Positions 1-5,830 of a stretch of 15,195 nucleotides of DNA are shown piece after piece. The position numbers were made by a program, and so were the translations under genes. This stretch comes from Caldilineaceae bacterium (GTDB lineage Bacteria > Chloroflexota > Anaerolineae > Caldilineales > Caldilineaceae), in assembly GCA_026645575.1 (NCBI GenBank), contig JAPKMW010000170.1, positions 1 to 15,195 of the forward strand, read 5' to 3'. The notes under the pieces are model-generated. The model did not search any database. It saw only the letters and a program-made list of their open reading frames with translations, and was not told the DNA's origin. The first letter of the stretch is position 1. Each line of letters begins with the position of its first letter.

Positions 1-51
1 CTCAGCGAGTCCGTGACTCGCAACCGGGTTGCGAGTCACGGACTCGCTGAG
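1..51. repeat. Perfect 51-bp palindrome made of two smaller palindromes
   Basis: Bases 1-25 are the exact reverse complement of 27-51, around a single G at 26. Each arm also folds on itself as GCGAGTC-CGT-GACTCGC on the left and GCGAGTC-ACG-GACTCGC on the right, so the single strand could form one long hairpin or two small ones. No T-run follows on the plus strand. It may end transcripts arriving from the left of the window or be a mobile intergenic palindrome. The sequence to its left is not available. Confidence 0.85.
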
Positions 52-95
52 AGCTACACCAGTACGCTTCAAGTACGCGATTGCCCTGTAGTGAG

Positions 96-173
96 GGGTG
101 CGTCCCATTTTGGGGGATTGCAGATAGGCTATGGAAAGCGCCCGGTGCAATTCCCCCAATGTGGTACGCACCC
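96..173. repeat. Imperfect long inverted repeat upstream of the TetR gene
   Basis: Bases 96-122 (GGGTGCGT, then a T/C-rich part, GGGGGA, TTGCA) match the reverse complement of 146-173 with three substitutions and one single-base gap, around a 23-base loop. The right arm ends 16 bases before the chosen ATG of the TetR-type regulator. It could be a folded leader, a pair of operator half-elements used for autoregulation, or a REP-like dispersed element. No other copy was noticed in this window. Confidence 0.7.
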
Positions 174-189
174 ATTAGTGAGCGGTGTC

Positions 190-849
190 ATGTCAAATTC
201 CTACGAATCTTATGGTCGCGCAAATCAGAAACGCCGTACCCGTGTTGATCTCATGGCCGCGGCGGCGGAGCTATTGCAGCAGGGGATAACCCCGTCCATT
301 GCCCAAACAGCCGAGGTCGCCGGGGTATCGCGTAGTACAGCCTATCGGTACTTCCCGTCGCAGGATGTATTCTTGGCTGAAGTTTTGCTCACAGAGACGG
401 TCAAGCTGCAACAAGCTGCTGTCTTCACGGCAGCACAGACGCCAGGAACAGGTGAGGAACGCCTTGCCGCAGTCATCAAGGCCGACCATGCCTTGGTCAT
501 CACCCACGAACGCGCCTATCGCAAGGCGATCAGTGTGCTCATCGCGGCCGCAGGCGATGCAGAAGATCGCGATTCCTTTCCACGGCGCCCCGGCAATCGG
601 CTGCGCTATCTGGCAGCGGCATTGGAGCCTTTTCGGGATCGGCTGAGCGAGGAACAGCGTGAACGCCTGGTGATGGCGCTCACCTGCTGTACCGGGCTAG
701 AAAGCATTGTGGCCTTAAAGGACATCTGTGGCTTGAGTGATAGCGATGCCGAGCAGGTCAAACTCTGGGTAGCCAATGCCCTCTTGCAGGCTACTTTGCG
801 TGAAGGACGTGATACTCAGCATTCCGCAGTCCTAAGTCCAGAGTCCTAA
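190..849 (+). CDS. TetR/AcrR-family transcriptional regulator
   Basis: Predicted 219-residue DNA-binding repressor. The N-terminal part (residues about 14-58) is a TetR helix-turn-helix: a first helix with LMAAAAELL, then TAEVAGVSRSTAYRYFPSQD, where the SRSTAYRYF recognition helix is the family hallmark. The remainder is alpha-helical and should form the ligand and dimer domain, which is too divergent to suggest a ligand. The frame is open back to base 13, but the upstream part runs through two inverted repeats and does not look coded, so ATG 190 is preferred. Its Shine-Dalgarno is weak (GAGCGG). The C-terminus (VLSPES) and the TAA stop are supplied by a 14-bp tandem repeat, so the original end may have been replaced. 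It stands alone on this strand, and no obvious target operon adjoins it. Confidence 0.85.
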   Translation: MSNSYESYGRANQKRRTRVDLMAAAAELLQQGITPSIAQTAEVAGVSRSTAYRYFPSQDVFLAEVLLTETVKLQQAAVFTAAQTPGTGEERLAAVIKADHALVITHERAYRKAISVLIAAAGDAEDRDSFPRRPGNRLRYLAAALEPFRDRLSEEQRERLVMALTCCTGLESIVALKDICGLSDSDAEQVKLWVANALLQATLREGRDTQHSAVLSPES

Positions 850-906
850 GTCCAGAGTCCTAAGCCCAGATTCCTAAGTCAAGCTCGGTAGCGTTGCGGT
901 CTACTG
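831..906 (-). repeat. Dispersed repeat copy A: 14-bp tandem units plus a 15-bp head
   Basis: CCTAAGTCCAGAGT occurs exactly at 831-844 and 845-858, then as variants at 859-872 and, partly, 873-884. On the minus strand the units read GGACT-rich and follow a head, CAGTAGACCGCAACG, at 906-892. The same 15-mer occurs at 10742-10756 and a 13-base version at 14319-14331. In each case it is followed downstream on the same strand by GACT-rich tandem sequence. The stop codon of the TetR gene lies inside unit 2. Confidence 0.75.
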
Positions 907-973
907 ATACGGCATGATGCGAAGGCTGGGTGATCGATTGTCCAAGCACGGGACCGCGCCAGCGCATCCACAG

Positions 974-1002
974 TGGGGATGTCCTGGTTCATGACATCCC
1001 CA
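974..1002. terminator. Hairpin, possible terminator after the TetR gene
   Basis: TGGGGATGTC (974-983) pairs perfectly with GACATCCCCA (993-1002) around a 9-base loop, and TACCGTTTTC follows on the plus strand. The T-run is short and the hairpin lies about 125 bases after the TetR stop, so its role as a terminator is plausible but unproven. Confidence 0.45.
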
Positions 1003-1028
1003 TACCGTTTTCCCGTTCACAGCGGGTG

Positions 1029-1065
1029 ACTTGGGGTAGGTGTTCGGTCATTGGGTTTCCTCCAT
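1029..1065 (-). pseudogene. Fragment duplicating the start of the sulfotransferase gene
   Basis: On the minus strand an ATG at 1051 starts MTEHLPQVT, then TRCERENG and a stop about 20 codons in. The first eight residues equal those of the intact sulfotransferase starting at 2996 (MTEHLPQV). The bases before both ATGs are also alike (GGA, then a GAAACC- or TAAACC-type leader), so the similarity covers roughly 35 bases and includes the untranslated leader. The match stops abruptly in codon 9. It is best read as the remnant of a duplicated or partly deleted gene start. It is too short to be functional. Confidence 0.55.
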
Positions 1066-1077
1066 CATTTGTTCGCA

Positions 1078-1106
1078 TTGTTGGAACAGTAAGAATCTGG
1101 TATAAT
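1078..1106 (+). promoter_or_regulatory. Promoter of the small-protein/protease cassette
   Basis: A -35-like TTGTTG (1078-1083) lies 17 bases before a perfect TATAAT (1101-1106), which is preceded by TGG (extended -10). Transcription would start near 1113, about 100 bases before the first ATG. The same TTGTTG-N17-TATAAT arrangement occurs before the NB-ARC regulator at 7499-7527. Confidence 0.7.
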
Positions 1107-1214
1107 CACTTTGTGACAGGTCAACCAATCGTATGTCACGGCGAACGGCAAAGATCCAATTTCGTCAGCAGAAACCCCGACGGCGGTATAAAGTTTACTT
1201 GAGGAGTTATCATC

Positions 1215-1580
1215 ATGATGACGGTGACTGTACGTGATCAGGTTGCTCAACAATTGACAAAAGTCGCTAGTGAACAAGCGCTCTCGCCAGAAGCGCTTGT
1301 TGAAAAAGCGATTCGTGATCTGCTGCGGGGCGAAGCTGATCGCATTTTAACGCGCGAAATGGACGCATTTCGCGTTTTACACCCGACTCTTCTTCAACAG
1401 TATCCGCAACAATACGTTGGCATTCGTCATGGACAGCTTATCGATCATGACGCTGATCAGCTCGCACTCTACCTACGCCTAGACGAACAATACCCCGATG
1501 AAGTAATCCTCATCAAACAGGTATGCCCTTCGATTGAAGAAGTCTACACAATTCGTTCAGTGCAGGTGCCCCTTGCGTAA
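1215..1580 (+). CDS. Small DNA-binding-like protein with DUF5678-like C-terminus
   Basis: Predicted 121-residue soluble protein. Residues 3-40 (VTVRDQVAQQLTKVASEQ, then SPEALVEKAIRDLL) resemble a ribbon-helix-helix or antitoxin-type dimer module, with a short beta strand followed by two helices. Residues about 60-105 (QYVGIRHGQLIDHDADQL, then YPDEVILIKQV) resemble DUF5678, a small domain often found in this kind of cassette. The start is fixed by GAGGAG at 1201-1206, eight bases before ATG 1215. It follows a strong promoter and overlaps the protease gene, so the two are translationally linked. A regulatory or antitoxin-like role for the partner is inferred from layout only. Family assignment rests on sequence impression. 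Confidence 0.75.
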   Translation: MMTVTVRDQVAQQLTKVASEQALSPEALVEKAIRDLLRGEADRILTREMDAFRVLHPTLLQQYPQQYVGIRHGQLIDHDADQLALYLRLDEQYPDEVILIKQVCPSIEEVYTIRSVQVPLA

Positions 1581-1968
1581 ACGGACTTATACCTATGATT
1601 ACAGTGATGCGTATGACCCTCCTATGCCTATCATGGCGGTGGGCGTAAGTCTGCCAAAACGAAGCAGCGCCGAGCTTACGGTATCAGCCTTACTAGACTC
1701 TGGTTCGGATGGCACATTGTTGCCGGTCGATTTGCTAGAGTCAATCGGTGCAAAACCGGTTGGCCCCGCCCGTGTACATGGACTATGGGGTGGTAGCCGT
1801 TCAGCGAACATGTACCTCGTGAAGCTCTATATTGGTCCGCACCAACTGTTTGCCGTCCGCGTTGCCGGTGTTCGTGCGGAAGATGAGTGTATCGTCGGTC
1901 GCAATGTTCTCAACCATCTCGTCATTACGCTCAATGGTCATGCCGGCGTCGTTGAAATCACTGCGTAA
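1573..1968 (+). CDS. Retropepsin-like (clan AA) aspartic protease
   Basis: Predicted 131-residue single-domain aspartic protease of the bacterial retropepsin-like kind, which acts as a dimer. The catalytic motif appears as ALLDSGSDGTLLP (D-S-G in place of the commoner D-T-G). The second hallmark, a hydrophobic-hydrophobic-G element, is seen near the end as CIVGRNVLNHLVITLNG. The chosen start is TTG 1573 (AGGTG at 1564-1568), which gives RKRTYTYDYSDAYDPPMPIM, a typical lead-in for the family. It overlaps the upstream gene by 8 bases. ATG 1624 is an alternative but would cut the first strand. A longer start at ATG 1534 would lie deep inside the upstream gene. Its substrate is unknown. The pairing suggests that it acts on, or is controlled by, the upstream small protein. 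Confidence 0.75.
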   Translation: MRKRTYTYDYSDAYDPPMPIMAVGVSLPKRSSAELTVSALLDSGSDGTLLPVDLLESIGAKPVGPARVHGLWGGSRSANMYLVKLYIGPHQLFAVRVAGVRAEDECIVGRNVLNHLVITLNGHAGVVEITA

Positions 1969-1995
1969 CTTAACGACGAAGATGAGCTTCCTACG

Positions 1996-2028
1996 CAGAT
2001 CGCGAATCAGGATACATTCGCGAGTCTG
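1996..2028. terminator. Bidirectional terminator-like hairpin between convergent genes
   Basis: CAGA-TCGCGAAT (1996-2007) pairs with ATTCGCGA-G-TCTG (2016-2028) with one bulged G and an 8-base loop. It is the only strong fold in the 101-bp gap between the convergent protease and sulfotransferase genes. Neither side has a clear T-run. Confidence 0.5.
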
Positions 2029-2069
2029 ACCCGCCAGGTACTCCACCACGCTGCTGCCGTTGCATGAGC

Positions 2070-2996
2070 TTACCGCTCCAACCACGCTCGACATTCCGGC
2101 GTTAGCACTTGCGCCGCCTTTTTCTCATACAGCGCCACTTCCTCCGCCGAGAGTACATCCTTCCAGCGCCCGTTGGTGCCTTTGAAGAAGAAGGTCTTTG
2201 CGCCCTCTTTCCAACCATTGCTCATCATCTCATCCAGACGCCCCTCGCGCTCACGCATGGCTTCGAGACTGACCGCTGCCAGGATCAGCGGTAGAGCTTC
2301 CTTTGTAATTGGAATCGCCAGATAGTCAGCGATGCGCCGAATTTCATCGGCCAGATCATTCTTGAGATCGTTATAATGGACAAAGAGGATATTGGGCAGG
2401 TGGCGATAGTTCCACCACGTTTGCGTGTGATGCAAATTGCCCCAAAATGGATAGCCCTCACTCTCCCAGGCAAAACGCCCACGGGTGATCCAACTTCGCC
2501 AGAAGGCATGAATATCCTGGGGTGGCGGGGGCAATCGATCTTCCTCCCGTTCAAAGCGCCGCTTCATTCCCTCAAAAACCCCATCGACAAAGCCGGCATA
2601 GTGATTCCACATCGACATCGCTACATCGCGCGCGTCGCGGCCAACAACAATATATTTCACCTGCGAGAAGAAAGGTAAGCCATCCAATGCTAGATGGGTC
2701 TTGATAAAACGTCGGTGTTGTTGGGCGTCTACCCGGTTCAACACCTCGTCCAAGGGCAAGAGGCGTTGCTCTAGCCAAGGCGAGATTTTCATCAGCGCTA
2801 CATCGTCCCGTTCTGGTCTATGGGATTGCCCGCAAAAGATCAACTGGCGTACAATCTCCTGCATCCAGGTCGTACCCGATTTATACGAAGTGGCGATGAT
2901 GATATCGTCGGGCCGTGGCTGATAGTGCTGCCAGCGCGTACTATCAAGTGCATGGTTCTGGTAGGTGTGAATGACTTGGGGTAGGTGTTCAGTCAT
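2070..2996 (-). CDS. PAPS-dependent sulfotransferase
   Basis: Predicted 308-residue cytosolic sulfotransferase that would move a sulfuryl group from PAPS to a hydroxyl or amine of a small molecule. The 5'-phosphosulfate loop is TSYKSGTTWMQEI (residues 36-48). The KTHL segment (99-102) carries the expected catalytic His. The 3'-phosphate motif is YIVVGRDARDVAMSMWNHY (115-133). YNDL follows at 208-211, and the C-terminal FKGTNGRWKDVLS (271-283) matches the family's RKGxxGDWK loop, with N and R where the usual G-D would be. Length fits the aryl/alcohol sulfotransferase family. It starts 6 bases after the stop of the ABM-like gene, so the two form an operon. Its Shine-Dalgarno is poor, which suggests translational coupling. 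The acceptor is unknown. Confidence 0.93.
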   Translation of the reverse strand: MTEHLPQVIHTYQNHALDSTRWQHYQPRPDDIIIATSYKSGTTWMQEIVRQLIFCGQSHRPERDDVALMKISPWLEQRLLPLDEVLNRVDAQQHRRFIKTHLALDGLPFFSQVKYIVVGRDARDVAMSMWNHYAGFVDGVFEGMKRRFEREEDRLPPPPQDIHAFWRSWITRGRFAWESEGYPFWGNLHHTQTWWNYRHLPNILFVHYNDLKNDLADEIRRIADYLAIPITKEALPLILAAVSLEAMREREGRLDEMMSNGWKEGAKTFFFKGTNGRWKDVLSAEEVALYEKKAAQVLTPECRAWLER

Positions 2997-3002
2997 GTTG
3001 GT

Positions 3003-3275
3003 TTACATCCTCACAGTCTCGACTGGGTAGCTGGTGATGGTGGGAGCCGGAATGCCTGTGCTGCGCACCATCTGCTGGAACAGATCTGAGCTATAGAAGC
3101 GCGTGGCTGCTTCCGCAGACTCCCACACTTCGACGATGCGCCAACCACCCTCCATTGGGCCACCGGCGTGGAGATGGGAACCGGGTGGAGGACCAGCGAG
3201 GTTGAGTTCACGTAATGCCTGTTCGTATTGTTCCCGCGTCATGCCTGGTAGTTCATGGATCTGGACGATAGCCAT
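3003..3275 (-). CDS. Small ABM-type dimeric alpha/beta-barrel protein
   Basis: Predicted 90-residue protein of the ferredoxin-like dimeric alpha/beta-barrel type (antibiotic biosynthesis monooxygenase-like). Typical elements are the first strand AIVQIHELPGM, a helix with TREQYEQALREL, a central HLHAGGPMEGGWRIVEVWES and a helix SAEAATRFYSSDLFQQM, ending in a strand ITSYPVETV. Some relatives are cofactor-free monooxygenases or haem-binding proteins, while many are of unknown function. AGGAG lies about eight bases before ATG 3275. It is the first gene of a pair with the sulfotransferase. A strong hairpin (3310-3397) lies just upstream in the transcript. Confidence 0.8.
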   Translation of the reverse strand: MAIVQIHELPGMTREQYEQALRELNLAGPPPGSHLHAGGPMEGGWRIVEVWESAEAATRFYSSDLFQQMVRSTGIPAPTITSYPVETVRM

Positions 3276-3309
3276 AGGTTCAAAGCTCCTTTACTATACT
3301 GTGGCTGAT

Positions 3310-3397
3310 ATGAAAATAGAACGCGAATTGGGCGGATCAAAGCGGATAAAATCAGCCAAAATCCGCTGCATCTGGAAAATCTGCATTCTATTTTCAT
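3310..3397. repeat. Nested inverted repeat upstream of the ABM/sulfotransferase pair
   Basis: ATGAAAATAGAACGC (3310-3324) pairs with GCATTCTATTTTCAT (3383-3397) at 14 of 15 positions. Inside, AGCGGAT (3341-3347) pairs with ATCCGCT (3361-3367), and GCGGAT is also repeated directly. The region lies between the monooxygenase stop (3507) and the ABM start (3275), both read on the minus strand. It could end the upstream transcript, or act as a leader structure 35 bases before the ABM start codon. Confidence 0.65.
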
Positions 3398-3506
3398 CGT
3401 TTGTGGTGAACGTAGTTCATGTTGCCTGTTCTGAAAATAACCGGTTAGGCTGGGGCGGCCGTGGGTTCCAAGTGAACGTCGTAACCGAGATGGTCACGGC
3501 GTCACC

Positions 3507-4556
3507 CTATGCTACCGGTGTGGCACTGCCCGCGAATGCCGGCATCACCTCCTCTGTAAATAGACGGAGGGAGCGCATCGCCTGTTCGTGGGATAAGCTG
3601 CCCCAGGCGAACGCACCGATCACGTAGTTGCAGCCGGTCACGTCCAGCAGCTGCGCTATCTGCTCGCGCACACGCGCGGGCGAGCCAAAGATGATGGTCT
3701 CGTGCTGGGTGGAGGCCTCCCAGGAGAACATGCCATCGGGAGTGTGGTCGTTGTGGTCATGGTAGAGCTTGGTCATGGAGTGGTACCAGTTCTCGTGGGC
3801 CGAGCGTGTCGCCGCCAGCGCTTCGTCGTCGGTGTCCGCCACGCATAACTGGCGGAGTATTCCCACCTTGGGCGCGGCCACGTGACCGTTGAGTCGATCA
3901 GGCCCCTGCCGATGCGCCTCCCAAGTCTGCCAATACATGTCCACCAGTTGACGGACGCGTGCGGCTGGGCCGAGACTGACGAAATGGTAGCCATGCCTGG
4001 CGGCATAGACGACGCTCTCCGGTTTGCCCGTAGCGTACCACAGCGGCGGATACGGCTGCTGCAAGGCATGGAGTTCCATCGGTACGTCATGGTACTGGTA
4101 GTGCTGGCCTGTGAACGTCAATCGCTCGTGCGTCAGACCAGCAATGAGGACCGCCAGCGCTTCGTTGAAGATCGCGCGCGAGCCAGCGGCATCGACGCCG
4201 AAATACCCCAATTCGTATAATGAGGCGCCGCGGCCGACCCCCAGTTCGAGTCGCCCGCCGGAGAGGTGGTCCAGCATGCAGACTTCTTCGATGAGCCGCA
4301 GCGGGTTATAGAGCGGCAGCAGGTAGACGAGCGGGCCGAGGTGGATGCGCTGCGTATGTTGCGCCGCTGCGGCGAGGAACAACGCGGGCGAGGGAGCCAT
4401 GCCGAGGGGCGTGGCGTGGTGTTCTGCCAGGTGGTAACAGAAAAAGCCCGCGGCGTCCGCGACCTCCAGAAGTTGGAGCCGCTCTGCATAGAGCTGATGC
4501 AAGGGCACCGCACCCCGGTCGATCCAATCAAACAATCCAAAGGTCGCTTGTATCAT
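3507..4556 (-). CDS. Luciferase-like FMN-dependent monooxygenase (LLM class)
   Basis: Predicted 349-residue flavin-dependent oxidoreductase with a bacterial luciferase-type TIM barrel, expected to oxidise a small organic substrate with O2 and reduced flavin. Family marks are FGLFDW at the first strand, YHLAEHHATPLGMAPSPALFL (the common AEHH...PSP pattern), RIHLGPLVYLLPLYNPLRLIEEV, MLDHLSGGRLELGVGRG, and YPPLWYATGKPES. The C-terminal part includes FGSPARVREQIAQLLDVTG, the usual 'G.P..V..ql' segment. ATG 4556 is chosen because GAGGG lies eight bases before it. The frame stays open to an ATG at 4583 that has no ribosome site. The 168-bp gap to the NTF2-like gene may hold its own promoter. The substrate is unknown. 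Confidence 0.9.
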   Translation of the reverse strand: MIQATFGLFDWIDRGAVPLHQLYAERLQLLEVADAAGFFCYHLAEHHATPLGMAPSPALFLAAAAQHTQRIHLGPLVYLLPLYNPLRLIEEVCMLDHLSGGRLELGVGRGASLYELGYFGVDAAGSRAIFNEALAVLIAGLTHERLTFTGQHYQYHDVPMELHALQQPYPPLWYATGKPESVVYAARHGYHFVSLGPAARVRQLVDMYWQTWEAHRQGPDRLNGHVAAPKVGILRQLCVADTDDEALAATRSAHENWYHSMTKLYHDHNDHTPDGMFSWEASTQHETIIFGSPARVREQIAQLLDVTGCNYVIGAFAWGSLSHEQAMRSLRLFTEEVMPAFAGSATPVA

Positions 4557-4724
4557 AGGATATTCCCTCTTTTCTGTTACCATTTAACATAGACGATGGT
4601 CAGACACCGAGCAAAGCAAAGCGTAGACAGCGGCAAAAAAGACAAGCAACTAGGTAAGACGTACAAGGAGCCACTGTCAGGTAGCGAATCGTATTTATCC
4701 AACAATTAAAGATTATAGTCTCGC

Positions 4725-5126
4725 CTACGTAATTGCCGTCGCCTGCGACCAGACCACCTGCCAGCGCCCGTCGCGCTTTTCGTAGGCGTCCATATGCCAG
4801 AGGCGCATTGGCGGCAACTTTTCCTGATCGAAGGCAATTTCCATCTGCGCCTGATAGCGTAGAATTGCCAACTCACCGTGCAAGCGGACAGCTATTTCGC
4901 CTGGCTCCCAAACGAGATAACTAAACATGCCGGAGGCAATCGAACCAAGATATTGCTCCTTGGAGAGCGATCCCCCTAGCGGATTGATCAGTTGGAAGTC
5001 ATCGGCGTGAAGCTGGTTGGCGACTTCCATGTTGGCTTCCACCAAAGACTGGAGGCGCTTTCGTTCCGTTGCGCGCAGGAGTTCGCTCTCTGCAATAGAC
5101 GCTCTGTTTGTTTGGTCATTTGTCAT
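4725..5126 (-). CDS. NTF2-like / SnoaL-like (DUF4440-type) protein
   Basis: Predicted 133-residue cone-shaped alpha+beta protein. The N-terminal helices (RKRLQSLVEANMEVANQL) lead to HADDFQLINPLGGSLSKEQYLGSI, the typical DUF4440/SnoaL segment, then strands VRLHGELAILRYQAQMEI and a final DGRWQVVWSQATAI. Members are small-molecule isomerases, cyclases or binding proteins, and many are uncharacterised. ATG 5126 has AAGGGG six bases upstream. The open frame reaches 5174, but that extension has no ribosome site. It lies 78 bases after the beta-barrel-like gene and is probably co-transcribed with it. A second, only distantly similar SnoaL-type protein is encoded at 15005-14622. Confidence 0.82.
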   Translation of the reverse strand: MTNDQTNRASIAESELLRATERKRLQSLVEANMEVANQLHADDFQLINPLGGSLSKEQYLGSIASGMFSYLVWEPGEIAVRLHGELAILRYQAQMEIAFDQEKLPPMRLWHMDAYEKRDGRWQVVWSQATAIT

Positions 5127-5204
5127 TGAAATCCCCTTATGTCTTTGTAACTTGTGCCAGAAGAGATGCAACAATTTTCTGTTTAACTTCGACCTTGTGA
5201 GAAC

Positions 5205-5615
5205 TCACTTCCCATTTTGCAGCACAATGCTCCCCTCGAACGAACCAGATGTAACCCCCGTCTTCATGTTCACCAGGCGCTCCAGGGTAAAAGTGCCGGT
5301 CGCACCGGCAAAACCACCCGTTCCGCCGGTAATGGTGTGCTGTTCCACCACCCGGTTGACATCGGGCGTCTCGGTTGGATCACCTTGACCAAGCGAGGTT
5401 GTGTCTAAAATGTCGCCATTGGCCGCGGTAAAGTGGGCAGAACCTACGCCTGAACCGGTGTCAAGGTTGACCGTAAACTCCCAGGTCACGGTAAATTGCT
5501 CTAATGCCGTTGCTTTGCCGCTGCCTGTTGTATCGACCAGCATGGTGGGCGGGTTGATCGTATAACGTTCCACGGCTTCTACGGAGCCTTGCAAAGGCAC
5601 TGGTTGTGCAGCCAT
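5205..5615 (-). CDS. Small beta-rich protein, allene-oxide-cyclase-barrel-like, function unknown
   Basis: Predicted 136-residue protein without signal peptide or membrane segment. It consists almost wholly of beta strands and glycine turns: ALEQFTVTWEFTVNLDTG, SAHFTAANGDILDTTSLGQG, then HTITGGTGGFAGATGTFTLERLVN and SGSFEGSIVLQNGK. The TAANGD, TGGTGxFAGATGxFT and GSFEG elements recur in a bacterial family of unknown role whose predicted fold is a small barrel like allene oxide cyclase or dirigent proteins. That fold is an inference. AGGAGGAG lies six bases before ATG 5615, a strong site that overrides the longer frame to 5720. The gene follows a very strong hairpin (5711-5788) that separates it from the O-methyltransferase. 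Confidence 0.78.
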   Translation of the reverse strand: MAAQPVPLQGSVEAVERYTINPPTMLVDTTGSGKATALEQFTVTWEFTVNLDTGSGVGSAHFTAANGDILDTTSLGQGDPTETPDVNRVVEQHTITGGTGGFAGATGTFTLERLVNMKTGVTSGSFEGSIVLQNGK

Positions 5616-5710
5616 TTTGATCTCCTCCTGTTTTGTTGAATTTGAGTGATTATTCAGCCAGCTACTTGTGTTTTGTAAAAGAAGTCTTGAGCGGTTGATG
5701 AGGCCCAGAC

Positions 5711-5788
5711 ATATCACCACGAATCATAGGATTAGCGAATCTCGTCAGGCGGAAAAAGATTCGCTAATCCTATGATTCGCGGTGATAT
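5711..5788. repeat. Near-perfect 32-bp-arm inverted repeat (giant hairpin)
   Basis: Bases 5711-5742 match the reverse complement of 5757-5788 at 31 of 32 positions, around a 14-base loop. The arms are built of CGAATC/GATTAG/GATTCG words. It lies 42 bases downstream of the O-methyltransferase stop on the minus strand and upstream of the next gene, so it may act as a terminator or a transcript-stabilising 3' structure. Its size and perfection exceed what termination needs, which points to an intergenic repeat element. Confidence 0.85.
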
Positions 5789-5830
5789 TGGCCGAGTGAC
5801 GCACCGGATACAGGACGCGATTGCCAGCGT

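Larger units (their letters stand above)
850..1077. other. Intergenic region with a hairpin and a gene-start fragment
   Basis: No convincing gene is seen between the TetR stop and the promoter at 1078. The stretch holds the rest of tandem repeat copy A, a hairpin at 974-1002, and a short copy (about 1029-1065, minus) of the beginning of the sulfotransferase gene at 2996. Open frames crossing it have no ribosome site and no recognisable product. Confidence 0.6.

Noticed and set aside
13..189. 59-codon upstream extension of the TetR reading frame
   Set aside because: It is produced by passage through two inverted repeats, has no recognisable domain, and TetR proteins normally begin shortly before the HTH as at ATG 190.
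831..884. CRISPR-like regular repeats
   Set aside because: The units are head-to-tail 14-mers without spacers, so this is a tandem repeat.
1801..2094. Minus-strand frame across the convergent gap
   Set aside because: It overlaps both the protease and sulfotransferase ends antisense or out of frame, has no ribosome site, and passes through the hairpin at 1996-2028.
4266..4592. Plus-strand open frame antisense to the monooxygenase start
   Set aside because: It is a shadow frame, and the opposite strand has strong family motifs.
5196..5207. GTGAG-AA-CTCAC dyad between the barrel-like and NTF2-like genes
   Set aside because: It is too short (5-bp arms) and overlaps the stop codon region; no supporting second copy.
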